Assembly (NCBI GenBank): GCA_003560545.1
Contig: PWLK01000060.1
Coordinates: forward strand, 1 to 8,907
Length of the DNA stretch: 8,907 bases
DNA from: Candidatus Woesearchaeota archaeon
GTDB taxonomy: Archaea > Nanobdellota > Nanobdellia > Woesearchaeales > 21-14-0-10-32-9
Reading direction: 5' to 3'
A model generated the notes under the pieces. The model was not told where the DNA came from. It ran no database searches and was given only the letters and a program-made list of their open reading frames with translations. Both the position numbers and the translations under genes were made by a program. Shown here piece by piece: positions 1-5,640 of the stretch. How positions within the stretch are numbered: position 1 is the stretch's first letter; each line of letters opens with the position of its first letter.

Positions 1-885
1 AATGTAATCGAAGCAGACAGGAAATTCCTGATGGGCAAAGACGTAACCAGAGGCCTGGGATGCGGAGGCTACCCGGAAAAAGGAGCTGAAGCAGCACAGG
101 AAAGCCTAACAACCATCAAAGAAGCCCTGAAAGGCTCAGACATGGTATTCGTATGCGCAGGAATGGGCGGCGGAACAGGAACCGGAGGAGCCCCAATAAT
201 CGCGCAAGTCGCAAGAGACGCAGGCTCCATCGTAATCGGAACAGTCACAATGCCTTTCAAAATCGAAAGAGCAAGAGTAGACAAAGCCGAATTCGGCCTG
301 CAACAACTAAGAAAAGTCTCAGACACAGTAATAGTAATAGACAACAACCGCTTAGTCCAAATAGCGGGCAACCTGCCAGTACAGCAAGCATTCGCAGTAG
401 CAAACGAGCTAATCGCAACGATGATCAAAGGAATCGTAGAAACCATAGCAGTGCCAAGCCTGGTAAACCTGGACTTCGCAGACGTCAAGACAATAATGAC
501 AAACGGAGACGTAGCAGCAATCGGAGTAGGAGCCTCAGACACTAATAACAGGGTAGAAGAAGCCGTAAGAGGAGCCCTAAGCAACCCATTGCTAGACATC
601 AGCTACGAAGGCGCAAGCGGAGCAATCCTACACATCCACGGCGGACCAGACATGACCTTAGACGAGATCAACAAAGTAGGAGAACTCGTAACAGAAGCCA
701 TGGACGACGACGCAAACGTAATCTGGGGAGCAAGAGTAACCGAAGACATGAAAGGCAAGATAACTGTTATGACAATCATAACTGGTGTCAAGTCACCATG
801 GATACTCGGCAAGCCAACAGAGAAACAAGCTGAATCTGCAAGGCAAAAGCTATCCGAAGACCTCGGCATAGAAATCGTCAGGTAA
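1..885 (+). CDS. ftsZ: Cell division protein FtsZ, 5'-truncated by window edge
   Basis: This is a tubulin-like GTPase that polymerises into the division ring at mid-cell. The frame is open from base 1, so the start lies outside the window; 294 residues are visible. Against the usual 350-380 residues of archaeal FtsZ, roughly 60-90 N-terminal residues are missing. The tubulin/FtsZ signature GGGTGTG is at visible residues 56-62, and the segment DNNRL follows at 114-118. The T7 synergy loop that completes the GTPase site of the neighbouring subunit, NLDFADV, is at 156-162, with N156, D158 and D161 intact. The end (IEIVR) is short; I see no obvious conserved C-terminal partner-binding peptide. 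Whether it is FtsZ1 or FtsZ2 cannot be settled here. Codons end strongly in A or C, unlike the two other plus-strand genes. The stop codon lies inside a hairpin that leads into a T tract. Confidence 0.96.
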   Translation, partial: NVIEADRKFLMGKDVTRGLGCGGYPEKGAEAAQESLTTIKEALKGSDMVFVCAGMGGGTGTGGAPIIAQVARDAGSIVIGTVTMPFKIERARVDKAEFGLQQLRKVSDTVIVIDNNRLVQIAGNLPVQQAFAVANELIATMIKGIVETIAVPSLVNLDFADVKTIMTNGDVAAIGVGASDTNNRVEEAVRGALSNPLLDISYEGASGAILHIHGGPDMTLDEINKVGELVTEAMDDDANVIWGARVTEDMKGKITVMTIITGVKSPWILGKPTEKQAESARQKLSEDLGIEIVR

Positions 886-916
886 ACCAAACCCGGTTTA
901 CCCAACCTTTTTTTTT
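881..916 (+). terminator. Hairpin plus T9 terminator of ftsZ
   Basis: GGTAAACC (881-888) and GGTTTACC (895-902) form a perfect 8-bp stem with a 6-base loop, and nine Ts follow at 908-916. The left arm contains the ftsZ stop codon. Archaeal RNA polymerase terminates mainly on T tracts, so the T run is the stronger evidence and the stem may protect the 3' end. Confidence 0.7.
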
Positions 917-932
917 ACACTCAGTAGTTTCT

Positions 933-1006
933 ATGCCTTCACTGAGAAAACCGAACCCCCAACAAAACCCAGTTTTTTTATGTGAAGGCATTTTTTTTCT
1001 TTTTTT
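933..1006 (+). terminator. Second inverted repeat followed by T8 and T7 tracts
   Basis: ATGCCTTCAC (933-942) and GTGAAGGCAT (982-991) are perfect 10-base inverted repeats separated by 39 bases. The right arm runs directly into T8-C-T7 (991-1006). The loop is rich in A and C. This looks like a back-up terminator for ftsZ read-through or the 3' end of a small RNA. The large loop makes a simple intrinsic terminator less typical. Confidence 0.5.
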
Positions 1007-1014
1007 CAAACAAT

Positions 1015-1061
1015 GGTTTCGCTGTACGGTTTCGCTCGTACGACGCAAGAGGGGTTTCGCT
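1015..1061. repeat. Three copies of GGTTTCGCT
   Basis: The 9-mer GGTTTCGCT occurs at 1015-1023, 1028-1036 and 1053-1061. The first and third copies extend to GGTTTCGCTGT. The middle copy forms the loop of a small GTACG/CGTAC hairpin (1024-1028 with 1037-1041). The copies are unevenly spaced (13 and 25 bases), so this is neither a simple tandem repeat nor a CRISPR array. Confidence 0.7.
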
Positions 1062-1088
1062 GTTGCTCAAGCCCCTAAACGTTTTTTT
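1050..1088 (+). terminator. Third hairpin with T7 tract
   Basis: AGGGGTTT (1050-1057) pairs with AAGCCCCT (1069-1076) in an 8-bp stem containing one T-G wobble, with an 11-base loop. After five bases comes a T7 run at 1082-1088, then a T6 run at 1098-1103. It could terminate a small transcript covering the GGTTTCGCT repeats; no clear promoter for such a transcript is visible. Confidence 0.45.
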
Positions 1089-1123
1089 AACAAATTCTTT
1101 TTTCTCCCTCTCACAGGATTTCA

Positions 1124-1138
1124 GGAAACTATATAAAA
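1124..1138 (+). promoter_or_regulatory. BRE/TATA promoter of the 1193 gene
   Basis: The TATA box TATATAAAA (1130-1138) is preceded by a purine-rich GGAAAC that fits a TFB-recognition element. Transcription would start about 25 bases downstream, near 1157-1162. That leaves a leader of about 30-35 bases containing a G-rich stretch (1177-1181) ahead of the ATG at 1193. Confidence 0.65.
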
Positions 1139-1153
1139 CAAAATGTATTCCTC

Positions 1154-1163
1154 ACTAATTAGT
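1154..1163. promoter_or_regulatory. Palindrome at the predicted transcription start
   Basis: ACTAATTAGT is a perfect 10-base palindrome centred about 25 bases downstream of the TATA box, where transcription is expected to begin. A dimeric repressor binding here would block initiation. The operator role is inferred from position only, and short AT-rich palindromes also occur by chance. Confidence 0.35.
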
Positions 1164-1192
1164 AGTTTAGAACAAAGGGGGTTGCTGGCTAT

Positions 1193-2542
1193 ATGTACAT
1201 GAATTTGAAAAAGTCCGAAGAACTTCAAGAGCGGGAAGAAAGGCTTGATCTTGTCGAGCCTGTGCTTGATGTTTTGCTGACTAAAAGTATTGATGATGAA
1301 AATAGCTTGCATAAAAACCTTGTTAAACTACATGGAAGGCGTATGGCTAATGACTTGTTTGATTTAGTCAAGGATTATGTGGTTGACGATTCGTTTCAGC
1401 CCGGAGAGCTAAGAAGTCATGATGTAACTGCTCCGTCTAAGATTAGAGATTCCAAAGAAAAACTTTCCAAAAATGAGCACTACAAAGAAGCCCATAAAGC
1501 TTTGCTTCAGGGAAAAATCCCCGGGGAGCAGGAAATGTTAGCTTTGTACGGCCATCACGCTGAAAGCGCTAAGAAATCAGATGAGTTATTGTTGAGTTCC
1601 GGCCGTTTCAGGAAGTGTTGGACGCCGATTGCTACGCATCCTAACAGGGTCTCTGCAATGGTGGGTGAACTAGGTTTTGACGATAAAGTCTATGACCATG
1701 ACCCCTTTCACTTCCGGTTTCTCGCCAAGATACACGATACTCCCGAAGAAGTTATCGGGACTGTTAGGGATGAAAAAGGAAGGCTTTACGGTTTAGACAG
1801 GTTTAACGATTTATTGGATGACTTGGGGGTCGCTCAAGAAATCAGAGACCACTTAGTTGATATTACGAATACTTCAGACTTGATATTCCGTGCAATGCTC
1901 AGCGGAGAATATAATTTTTCTATTGCCAAGCACAGGTCTAAGATTACAAGGGATGATGTGTACAACTCACTGGAAATTTTATCCGGCTTGAACTACGATT
2001 TTTTCAGCGACCACGCCCTGAAAATCAGGTTTTTTCTTGAGGACAAAGACCTTCCTCAGGGGAAGGTTTGGGAGACTGCCAAGTGGCTTTCATATTTCGG
2101 CGTTTACATGGATGGATTGGTGGACAACGCGCTTTACGATAAACTGAAAACTAAGAGCTTTAACGAATCAAGAAGTTCTGTTTCAGCATCTAATCTCTCG
2201 GATTTCAGGACTGTCGAGGTTAAGCAAGTTGATGTTAGGGAGAACAACTTGAATAAGGCAGCGCTTAACATCGAGGATCATATTAAGAACCTTATTAAAG
2301 AGGAATATGCGGGACGGAAGCCTTTAAGCCTTAACTCTGGGTGGAAGCCTTTAATAGATAATTCCAGGGAACTTATTCAGGGTTCTTACTCTGACGGGCT
2401 TCAGCTTGCAAAGATCACTTTGGCTACCAAGAATGATGCTTTAGACCATTTCAGCGTTGGGCTTAAGTATATTAAGGCTTTACAATCCGTATTCTACGAA
2501 GATACTCCTCCTGCAAATATTTACTTAGTTATAAACAGCTAA
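1193..2542 (+). CDS. Unrecognised protein with HD-hydrolase-like motif pattern
   Basis: I do not recognise this 449-residue protein as a named family. Its middle resembles an HD-superfamily metal-dependent phosphohydrolase: ATHPNRV gives a histidine at 149, KIHDTPEEV gives the HD pair at 181-182, and ITNTSDLIF gives a candidate third aspartate at 229. The text around HDTPEE recalls the HDxxED stretch of RelA/SpoT-type hydrolase domains, but I see no synthetase domain. The N-terminal 100 residues are charged and probably helical. The C-terminal 140 residues have no motif I know. There is no signal peptide or membrane segment, so it should be cytosolic. The ATG at 1193 follows a G-rich leader; an ATG at 1199 is an alternative. 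It has its own promoter and ends one base before the helicase fragment on the other strand. The catalytic assignment is inference. Confidence 0.8.
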   Translation: MYMNLKKSEELQEREERLDLVEPVLDVLLTKSIDDENSLHKNLVKLHGRRMANDLFDLVKDYVVDDSFQPGELRSHDVTAPSKIRDSKEKLSKNEHYKEAHKALLQGKIPGEQEMLALYGHHAESAKKSDELLLSSGRFRKCWTPIATHPNRVSAMVGELGFDDKVYDHDPFHFRFLAKIHDTPEEVIGTVRDEKGRLYGLDRFNDLLDDLGVAQEIRDHLVDITNTSDLIFRAMLSGEYNFSIAKHRSKITRDDVYNSLEILSGLNYDFFSDHALKIRFFLEDKDLPQGKVWETAKWLSYFGVYMDGLVDNALYDKLKTKSFNESRSSVSASNLSDFRTVEVKQVDVRENNLNKAALNIEDHIKNLIKEEYAGRKPLSLNSGWKPLIDNSRELIQGSYSDGLQLAKITLATKNDALDHFSVGLKYIKALQSVFYEDTPPANIYLVINS

Positions 2543-2543
2543 A

Positions 2544-3209
2544 TTATTCTTTGAAGTCTATGTTGCCTTCGAAGTAAACCCCTTTTTTGAGTTTTACAGG
2601 CCTCCAAGTGTCCATGATGAGTTCTGCGTCGAGCCACTCTGCTAGTTCTTCTGCGTTTCCTATAGTGGCGCTTAGCCCTATGAATTGTATGTCTTTTAGT
2701 TCTTTTCTTAGGATTGTTATTACTATTTCCAGTGTTGGGCCTCTGCTGTCATCGTTCAATAAGTGTATCTCGTCCACAACCACTGTTTTTAGTTTTTTTA
2801 TCCATGGCGCTTTATGCCTTAGCAATGAATCAAACTTTTCGCTGGTTGTGATAATAACGTCGTTATTCGCTAGGTATGCGTCTTCGGAGTCGAGGTCTCC
2901 ACTGCTCACCCCGATTTTTAGGTTAGGATAGTCTTTTTTGAACTGTTTGTGCTTCTCCGAGGCTAATGCTTTTAAGGGTACTATGTACACTGCTTTTCCT
3001 TTATCATGCAGGACTGCGTTGAGGAATGCGAGTTCTGCCACAAGAGTTTTCCCGCTAGCCGTGGGGGTGCACACCAACAAGTTTTTGTCTTCGAACAATC
3101 CGGCTTTTACGCTTTTCCACTGGCTCGGCCTTAACTCTTCGAAGCCTCTTCGTTCGAGCAACTCATATACTTTCCCCGGTATCTTGTCTTTGAATTCAGA
3201 AATCTTCAC
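2544..3209 (-). CDS. Hel308/Ski2-like helicase, RecA domain 1 only
   Basis: This 221-residue protein is the first motor domain of a superfamily 2 DNA helicase of the Hel308/Ski2 type. Visible motifs are the Q-motif region ELRPSQ (Q30), Walker A TPTASGKT (48-55), motif Ia VPLKALASEK (77-86), TTSEKFDSLLRH (121-132), DEIH (146-149) and LSAT (179-182). Hel308 proteins run to about 700 residues; here the protein stops in the linker just before RecA domain 2. The second motor domain, winged helix and ratchet domain are all absent, and no continuation appears on the minus strand beyond the stop, which is occupied by an intact opposing gene. The start is GTG, one base after the argS stop, with a GAGG ribosome-binding site 9 bases upstream inside argS, so translation is probably coupled. 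It may be half of a split gene or a decaying remnant; the domain itself looks intact. Confidence 0.85.
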   Translation of the reverse strand: MKISEFKDKIPGKVYELLERRGFEELRPSQWKSVKAGLFEDKNLLVCTPTASGKTLVAELAFLNAVLHDKGKAVYIVPLKALASEKHKQFKKDYPNLKIGVSSGDLDSEDAYLANNDVIITTSEKFDSLLRHKAPWIKKLKTVVVDEIHLLNDDSRGPTLEIVITILRKELKDIQFIGLSATIGNAEELAEWLDAELIMDTWRPVKLKKGVYFEGNIDFKE

Positions 3210-3210
3210 T

Positions 3211-4878
3211 TTACATTTCCTCTAAAGGGGTTATTCCAAGCAATTCCATGTTTCTTTCTAGGCTTTCAAGTATTTTTTTTAGCAGGTACAGCCTTGCTTT
3301 CCTTGTTTCTTCGTCTGCTTTCAGGACTTGGTGTTTGTGGTAGTATTCGTTCGCGGATTGGCTTAAGTCTAGCAGGTACCTTGTTATCATGCTTGGCTTG
3401 TAAGTTTCGGCTGCTTTCATAATGTTTTCTTTTTCTTTTTCCAGGATTCTGAGGATGTTTTTATCTTCACTTGTTCCGAGTTTCGTGTAATCAGGCTTTT
3501 CCACGTCTTTTACGTTTCCTTTCCTGAACACGGAGTGTATCCTTGCAGCTGTATAGAGGGTGTATGGCCCTGTTTCTCCTTCCATGTCCAGCCATTCGTC
3601 TTCGTCGAATATTATTTCGTGGTTATTGTCTATTTTGAGCATTCCGATTTTCAAAGCGGTTTTTGCTACTTCCTCGCTTGTTCCTTTTAACTTCGCTTCG
3701 TTCCAGTCAGTTCTTCTTTTCTTTGTTTCTTCGTACGCTTTTTCTTTCATCCGTTCCTTTAAGTCTTCGTACAAATAAGTATTTCCTGTCCTGGATGAGA
3801 TCGGTCCTTGCTTCGTGGATACGAATTCGTATGGGATGTGGAGCATTTCTTTTTTGAAGCCCATTAATTCCAGGATTTTAAAGGTTTGTTTCATGTGCAG
3901 GGATTGTCTTGAATCAATAACATAAACGGATTTGTCTATCTTGTATTTCTCAAATTTTTTCTTTGCAAGGGATAGGTCTTTGGTTAAGTATAGCGTTGTC
4001 CCATCACTCTTAAGTATGACTGCAACGCCTAATCCGTGTTCCTCTAGGTTTACGATGATTGCCCCATCATCTTTTTTCGCTATGCCTTTCTCGAGTAGTT
4101 CCAACGCGATTTTTTTTCCTTCCTCGTCTTCCTCGCTTTCGTAGAACCATGTATCAAACTTTATTCCCAGGTCTTCGTAGATTTCTTTGAATTCCTTAAC
4201 AGACCATTCCTTGGTTTCTTTCCACAGCGCGGTTATTTCTTTCTCCCGTTTCTCTAGTGCCTGGAGTAATTCCGAGACTTCTTTTTTGTACGCTTCGTTC
4301 TCCTTAACTTTTTTGTTTGCTTCCATGTATACTTTTCCAAGGTATTTTCCTTTATTCTTATCTGGTTTTTCGTCTGCGTGGAATTTTTTTAGGCACCAAA
4401 GCGTTTTCGCCACATGAGTCCCTATGTCTCCAAGGTAATTCGCTGGTATGACTTTGTAGTTCTGGTTTCTGAGCATTCTGACTATGCTGTCTCCGAGGAA
4501 AACATTTCGGAGGTGGCCGACGTGGAATTCCTTGTGTGTGTTGGGCTGGCTGAACTCCACCATTATGCTCTCTTTCTTTTTTCCGAATCCAGGTTTTTCT
4601 TCTAGTATTGCTTTCGCGTATTCTTCCTGTTTAACGTAGAAGTTAAGGTATCCGCCTTTCGCCTCTGTTCTCTCTATGAAGCTTGCTTTTATCTTCTTTG
4701 CAAGGTCTTCAGCTATATCTTTTGGGCTTTTCCTAAGCTTTTTTGACAAGACGAAACAAGGAAAAGCGTAATCTCCTAGTTCCTGGCTTGGAGGGATTTC
4801 TATTGCGCTTAATACTTCGTTTTCATCCAGCCCGGTAGCTTTTCCGAGTAAGGCACTTATTTCTTCTTTGAAACCCAT
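3211..4878 (-). CDS. argS: Arginyl-tRNA synthetase
   Basis: This class I synthetase charges tRNA-Arg in the cytosol. Its 555 residues match the family's usual length. The N-terminal tRNA-binding domain includes LGDYAFPCFVLSKKL (34-48). The HIGH signature appears as HVGH (119-122) within FSQPNTHKEFHVGH. The KMSKS loop is degenerate: ISSRTGN (360-366) lacks the second lysine. From what I recall of archaeal ArgRS work, enzymes with a degenerate KMSKS loop use a lysine just before HIGH, and K116 fits that role. The C-terminal DALR-type anticodon-binding domain covers roughly 435-555, ending GITPLEEM. A TATA box sits about 30 bases upstream and there is no ribosome-binding site, so the mRNA is probably leaderless or nearly so. 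The helicase fragment follows one base after the stop, in the same transcript. Confidence 0.96.
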   Translation of the reverse strand: MGFKEEISALLGKATGLDENEVLSAIEIPPSQELGDYAFPCFVLSKKLRKSPKDIAEDLAKKIKASFIERTEAKGGYLNFYVKQEEYAKAILEEKPGFGKKKESIMVEFSQPNTHKEFHVGHLRNVFLGDSIVRMLRNQNYKVIPANYLGDIGTHVAKTLWCLKKFHADEKPDKNKGKYLGKVYMEANKKVKENEAYKKEVSELLQALEKREKEITALWKETKEWSVKEFKEIYEDLGIKFDTWFYESEEDEEGKKIALELLEKGIAKKDDGAIIVNLEEHGLGVAVILKSDGTTLYLTKDLSLAKKKFEKYKIDKSVYVIDSRQSLHMKQTFKILELMGFKKEMLHIPYEFVSTKQGPISSRTGNTYLYEDLKERMKEKAYEETKKRRTDWNEAKLKGTSEEVAKTALKIGMLKIDNNHEIIFDEDEWLDMEGETGPYTLYTAARIHSVFRKGNVKDVEKPDYTKLGTSEDKNILRILEKEKENIMKAAETYKPSMITRYLLDLSQSANEYYHKHQVLKADEETRKARLYLLKKILESLERNMELLGITPLEEM

Positions 4879-4903
4879 TTTCGTTTAGAATAAAAATTAC
4901 AGG

Positions 4904-4912
4904 TTTATAAAT
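4904..4912 (-). promoter_or_regulatory. TATA box of argS
   Basis: On the minus strand ATTTATAAA lies with its centre about 30 bases from the argS ATG, preceded by an A-rich stretch that could serve as BRE. The predicted start of transcription falls within a few bases of the ATG, and no Shine-Dalgarno sequence is present between, which suggests a leaderless message separate from S6e. Confidence 0.65.
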
Positions 4913-4937
4913 TTTGAGTAAGCAAAAACCGGAAGAC

Positions 4938-5507
4938 TTATTTTTTCTCTTCCTGCTTAGGCGCTTCTTTCGGCTTCTCTTCTTTTGCCGGCTCTTCTTT
5001 TTTTCCTGCAGGCTTTGCTTCTTCCTTGGGCTTTTCCTCTTTTTTCTCTTCCTGCTTAGGTTTTTCTTCTGCCTTTGGTTTCTCTTCCTTTGTCTCAGCA
5101 GGCTTTTCTTCCTGTGCAGGAGCCTCTTCAGCTTTTTCTTCCTCGAATAAAGGAGTTTTTCCCTGCTTTGCGACCTTGAGGTTTATCTGTGCAGTCCTGG
5201 AGTGGATCGTGTTCCCGGCTATATTCCTTCTTACTTTTCTTCCATCCACATTTTTTCTTATTCCTGTCCCGCCTACTATTAGAATTTTTTTCCTTGCAGT
5301 CCCGATTACGTCTTTTCTCATTGGGAAGCCTGCATAGTCGCTGCCCCCGGTTACTTCAAATTCGTATCCGGTTAAGCCGAAGCTGTCTCCTTTGACTTTG
5401 TCGCCTATTTTCTTTCCTAAGAATCCCTCGGCTTCCGCGTCTTTAACATCTTTTTTTAAGGTTTTCTTTGACTTCGGGTCGCCTATGTTTAGTTTAAATT
5501 CTGCCAT
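4938..5507 (-). CDS. rps6e: Ribosomal protein S6e with extended low-complexity tail
   Basis: This is a small-subunit ribosomal protein found in archaea and eukaryotes but not bacteria. Residues 1-120 carry the family core: an N-terminal strand MAEFKLNIGDPKS, GYEFEVTGGSDYAGFPMR (47-64), then KKILIVGGTGIR (73-84), the basic GRKVRRNIAGNTI (89-101) and QINLKVAKQG (107-116). Archaeal S6e usually ends near residue 125-130. Here about 68 more residues (122-189) consist almost entirely of E, K, P, A and Q in repeating EEKPK-like units, with no hydrophobic core and so probably disordered. The start ATG is supported by a strong ribosome-binding site, GGGAGGA, 9 bases upstream. It is divergent from the phosphohexomutase gene and lies 59 bases upstream of argS. 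Confidence 0.95.
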   Translation of the reverse strand: MAEFKLNIGDPKSKKTLKKDVKDAEAEGFLGKKIGDKVKGDSFGLTGYEFEVTGGSDYAGFPMRKDVIGTARKKILIVGGTGIRKNVDGRKVRRNIAGNTIHSRTAQINLKVAKQGKTPLFEEEKAEEAPAQEEKPAETKEEKPKAEEKPKQEEKKEEKPKEEAKPAGKKEEPAKEEKPKEAPKQEEKK

Positions 5508-5516
5508 TTTCGTTTA

Positions 5517-5523
5517 TCCTCCC
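5517..5523 (-). promoter_or_regulatory. Shine-Dalgarno site of S6e
   Basis: On the minus strand GGGAGGA ends 9 bases before the S6e ATG and pairs well with the archaeal 16S 3' end (CCUCC). It fixes the start codon and shows that this gene is translated from a leadered message, unlike its neighbours argS and the phosphohexomutase. Confidence 0.7.
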
Positions 5524-5576
5524 GAGATTTCCCCTTTTCTTAAGAGGTCTCAGTCCCCCCTGGAAACCCTTGTTGC

Positions 5577-5587
5577 TTTTTAAATAT
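5577..5587 (-). promoter_or_regulatory. TATA box of S6e
   Basis: On the minus strand ATATTTAAAAA is the best TATA-like element upstream of S6e. It predicts a transcription start near 5555 and a leader of about 50 bases carrying the Shine-Dalgarno site. It stands back to back with the opposing TATA box at 5609-5617. Confidence 0.5.
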
Positions 5588-5608
5588 TGCCTTGTTTTTT
5601 CACAAACA

Positions 5609-5617
5609 TTTATATAT
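5609..5617 (+). promoter_or_regulatory. TATA box of the phosphohexomutase
   Basis: TTTATATAT has its centre 28 bases before the ATG at 5641, preceded by CACAAACA. Transcription should begin at or within a few bases of the start codon. No ribosome-binding site lies between, so the message is probably leaderless. Confidence 0.65.
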
Positions 5618-5640
5618 GAATTGTCCAAGAATCAGATTGG

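Larger units (their letters stand above)
886..1192. other. Gene-free interval with stacked hairpins, T tracts and repeats
   Basis: I find no credible coding sequence in these 307 bases. The interval holds the tail of the ftsZ terminator, a second inverted repeat with T tracts (933-1006), three copies of GGTTTCGCT (1015-1061), a third hairpin with a T tract (1050-1088), and the TATA box and leader of the gene starting at 1193. An open frame at 933-1136 looks spurious: it is dominated by F, R, K and P from the T tracts and repeats, and has no plausible ribosome-binding site. Confidence 0.75.

Noticed and set aside
69..599. Long open frames antisense to and out of frame with ftsZ
   Set aside because: They are shadows of the ftsZ frame; the ftsZ signatures GGGTGTG and NLDFADV fix the true frame.
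943..981. G-quadruplex on the minus strand in the loop of the second inverted repeat
   Set aside because: Only two tracts have three or more Gs, so a stable quadruplex is unlikely.
1015..1061. CRISPR array from the repeated GGTTTCGCT
   Set aside because: The repeat is only 9 bases, spacing is irregular (13 and 25 bases), and no cas gene is present.
933..1136. Possible 67-residue plus-strand gene after ftsZ
   Set aside because: The frame runs through terminator-like T tracts and repeats, giving poly-F and R/K-rich text with no ribosome-binding site or family resemblance.
2400..2543. Frameshifted remainder of the helicase past its stop codon
   Set aside because: The minus-strand frames just past the stop hold early stops and no helicase motif, and the plus strand carries an intact opposing gene.
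4914..5150. Plus-strand frame encoding a very F/L-rich, membrane-like protein
   Set aside because: It is the antisense reading of the K/E-rich tail of S6e, and such composition arises automatically.
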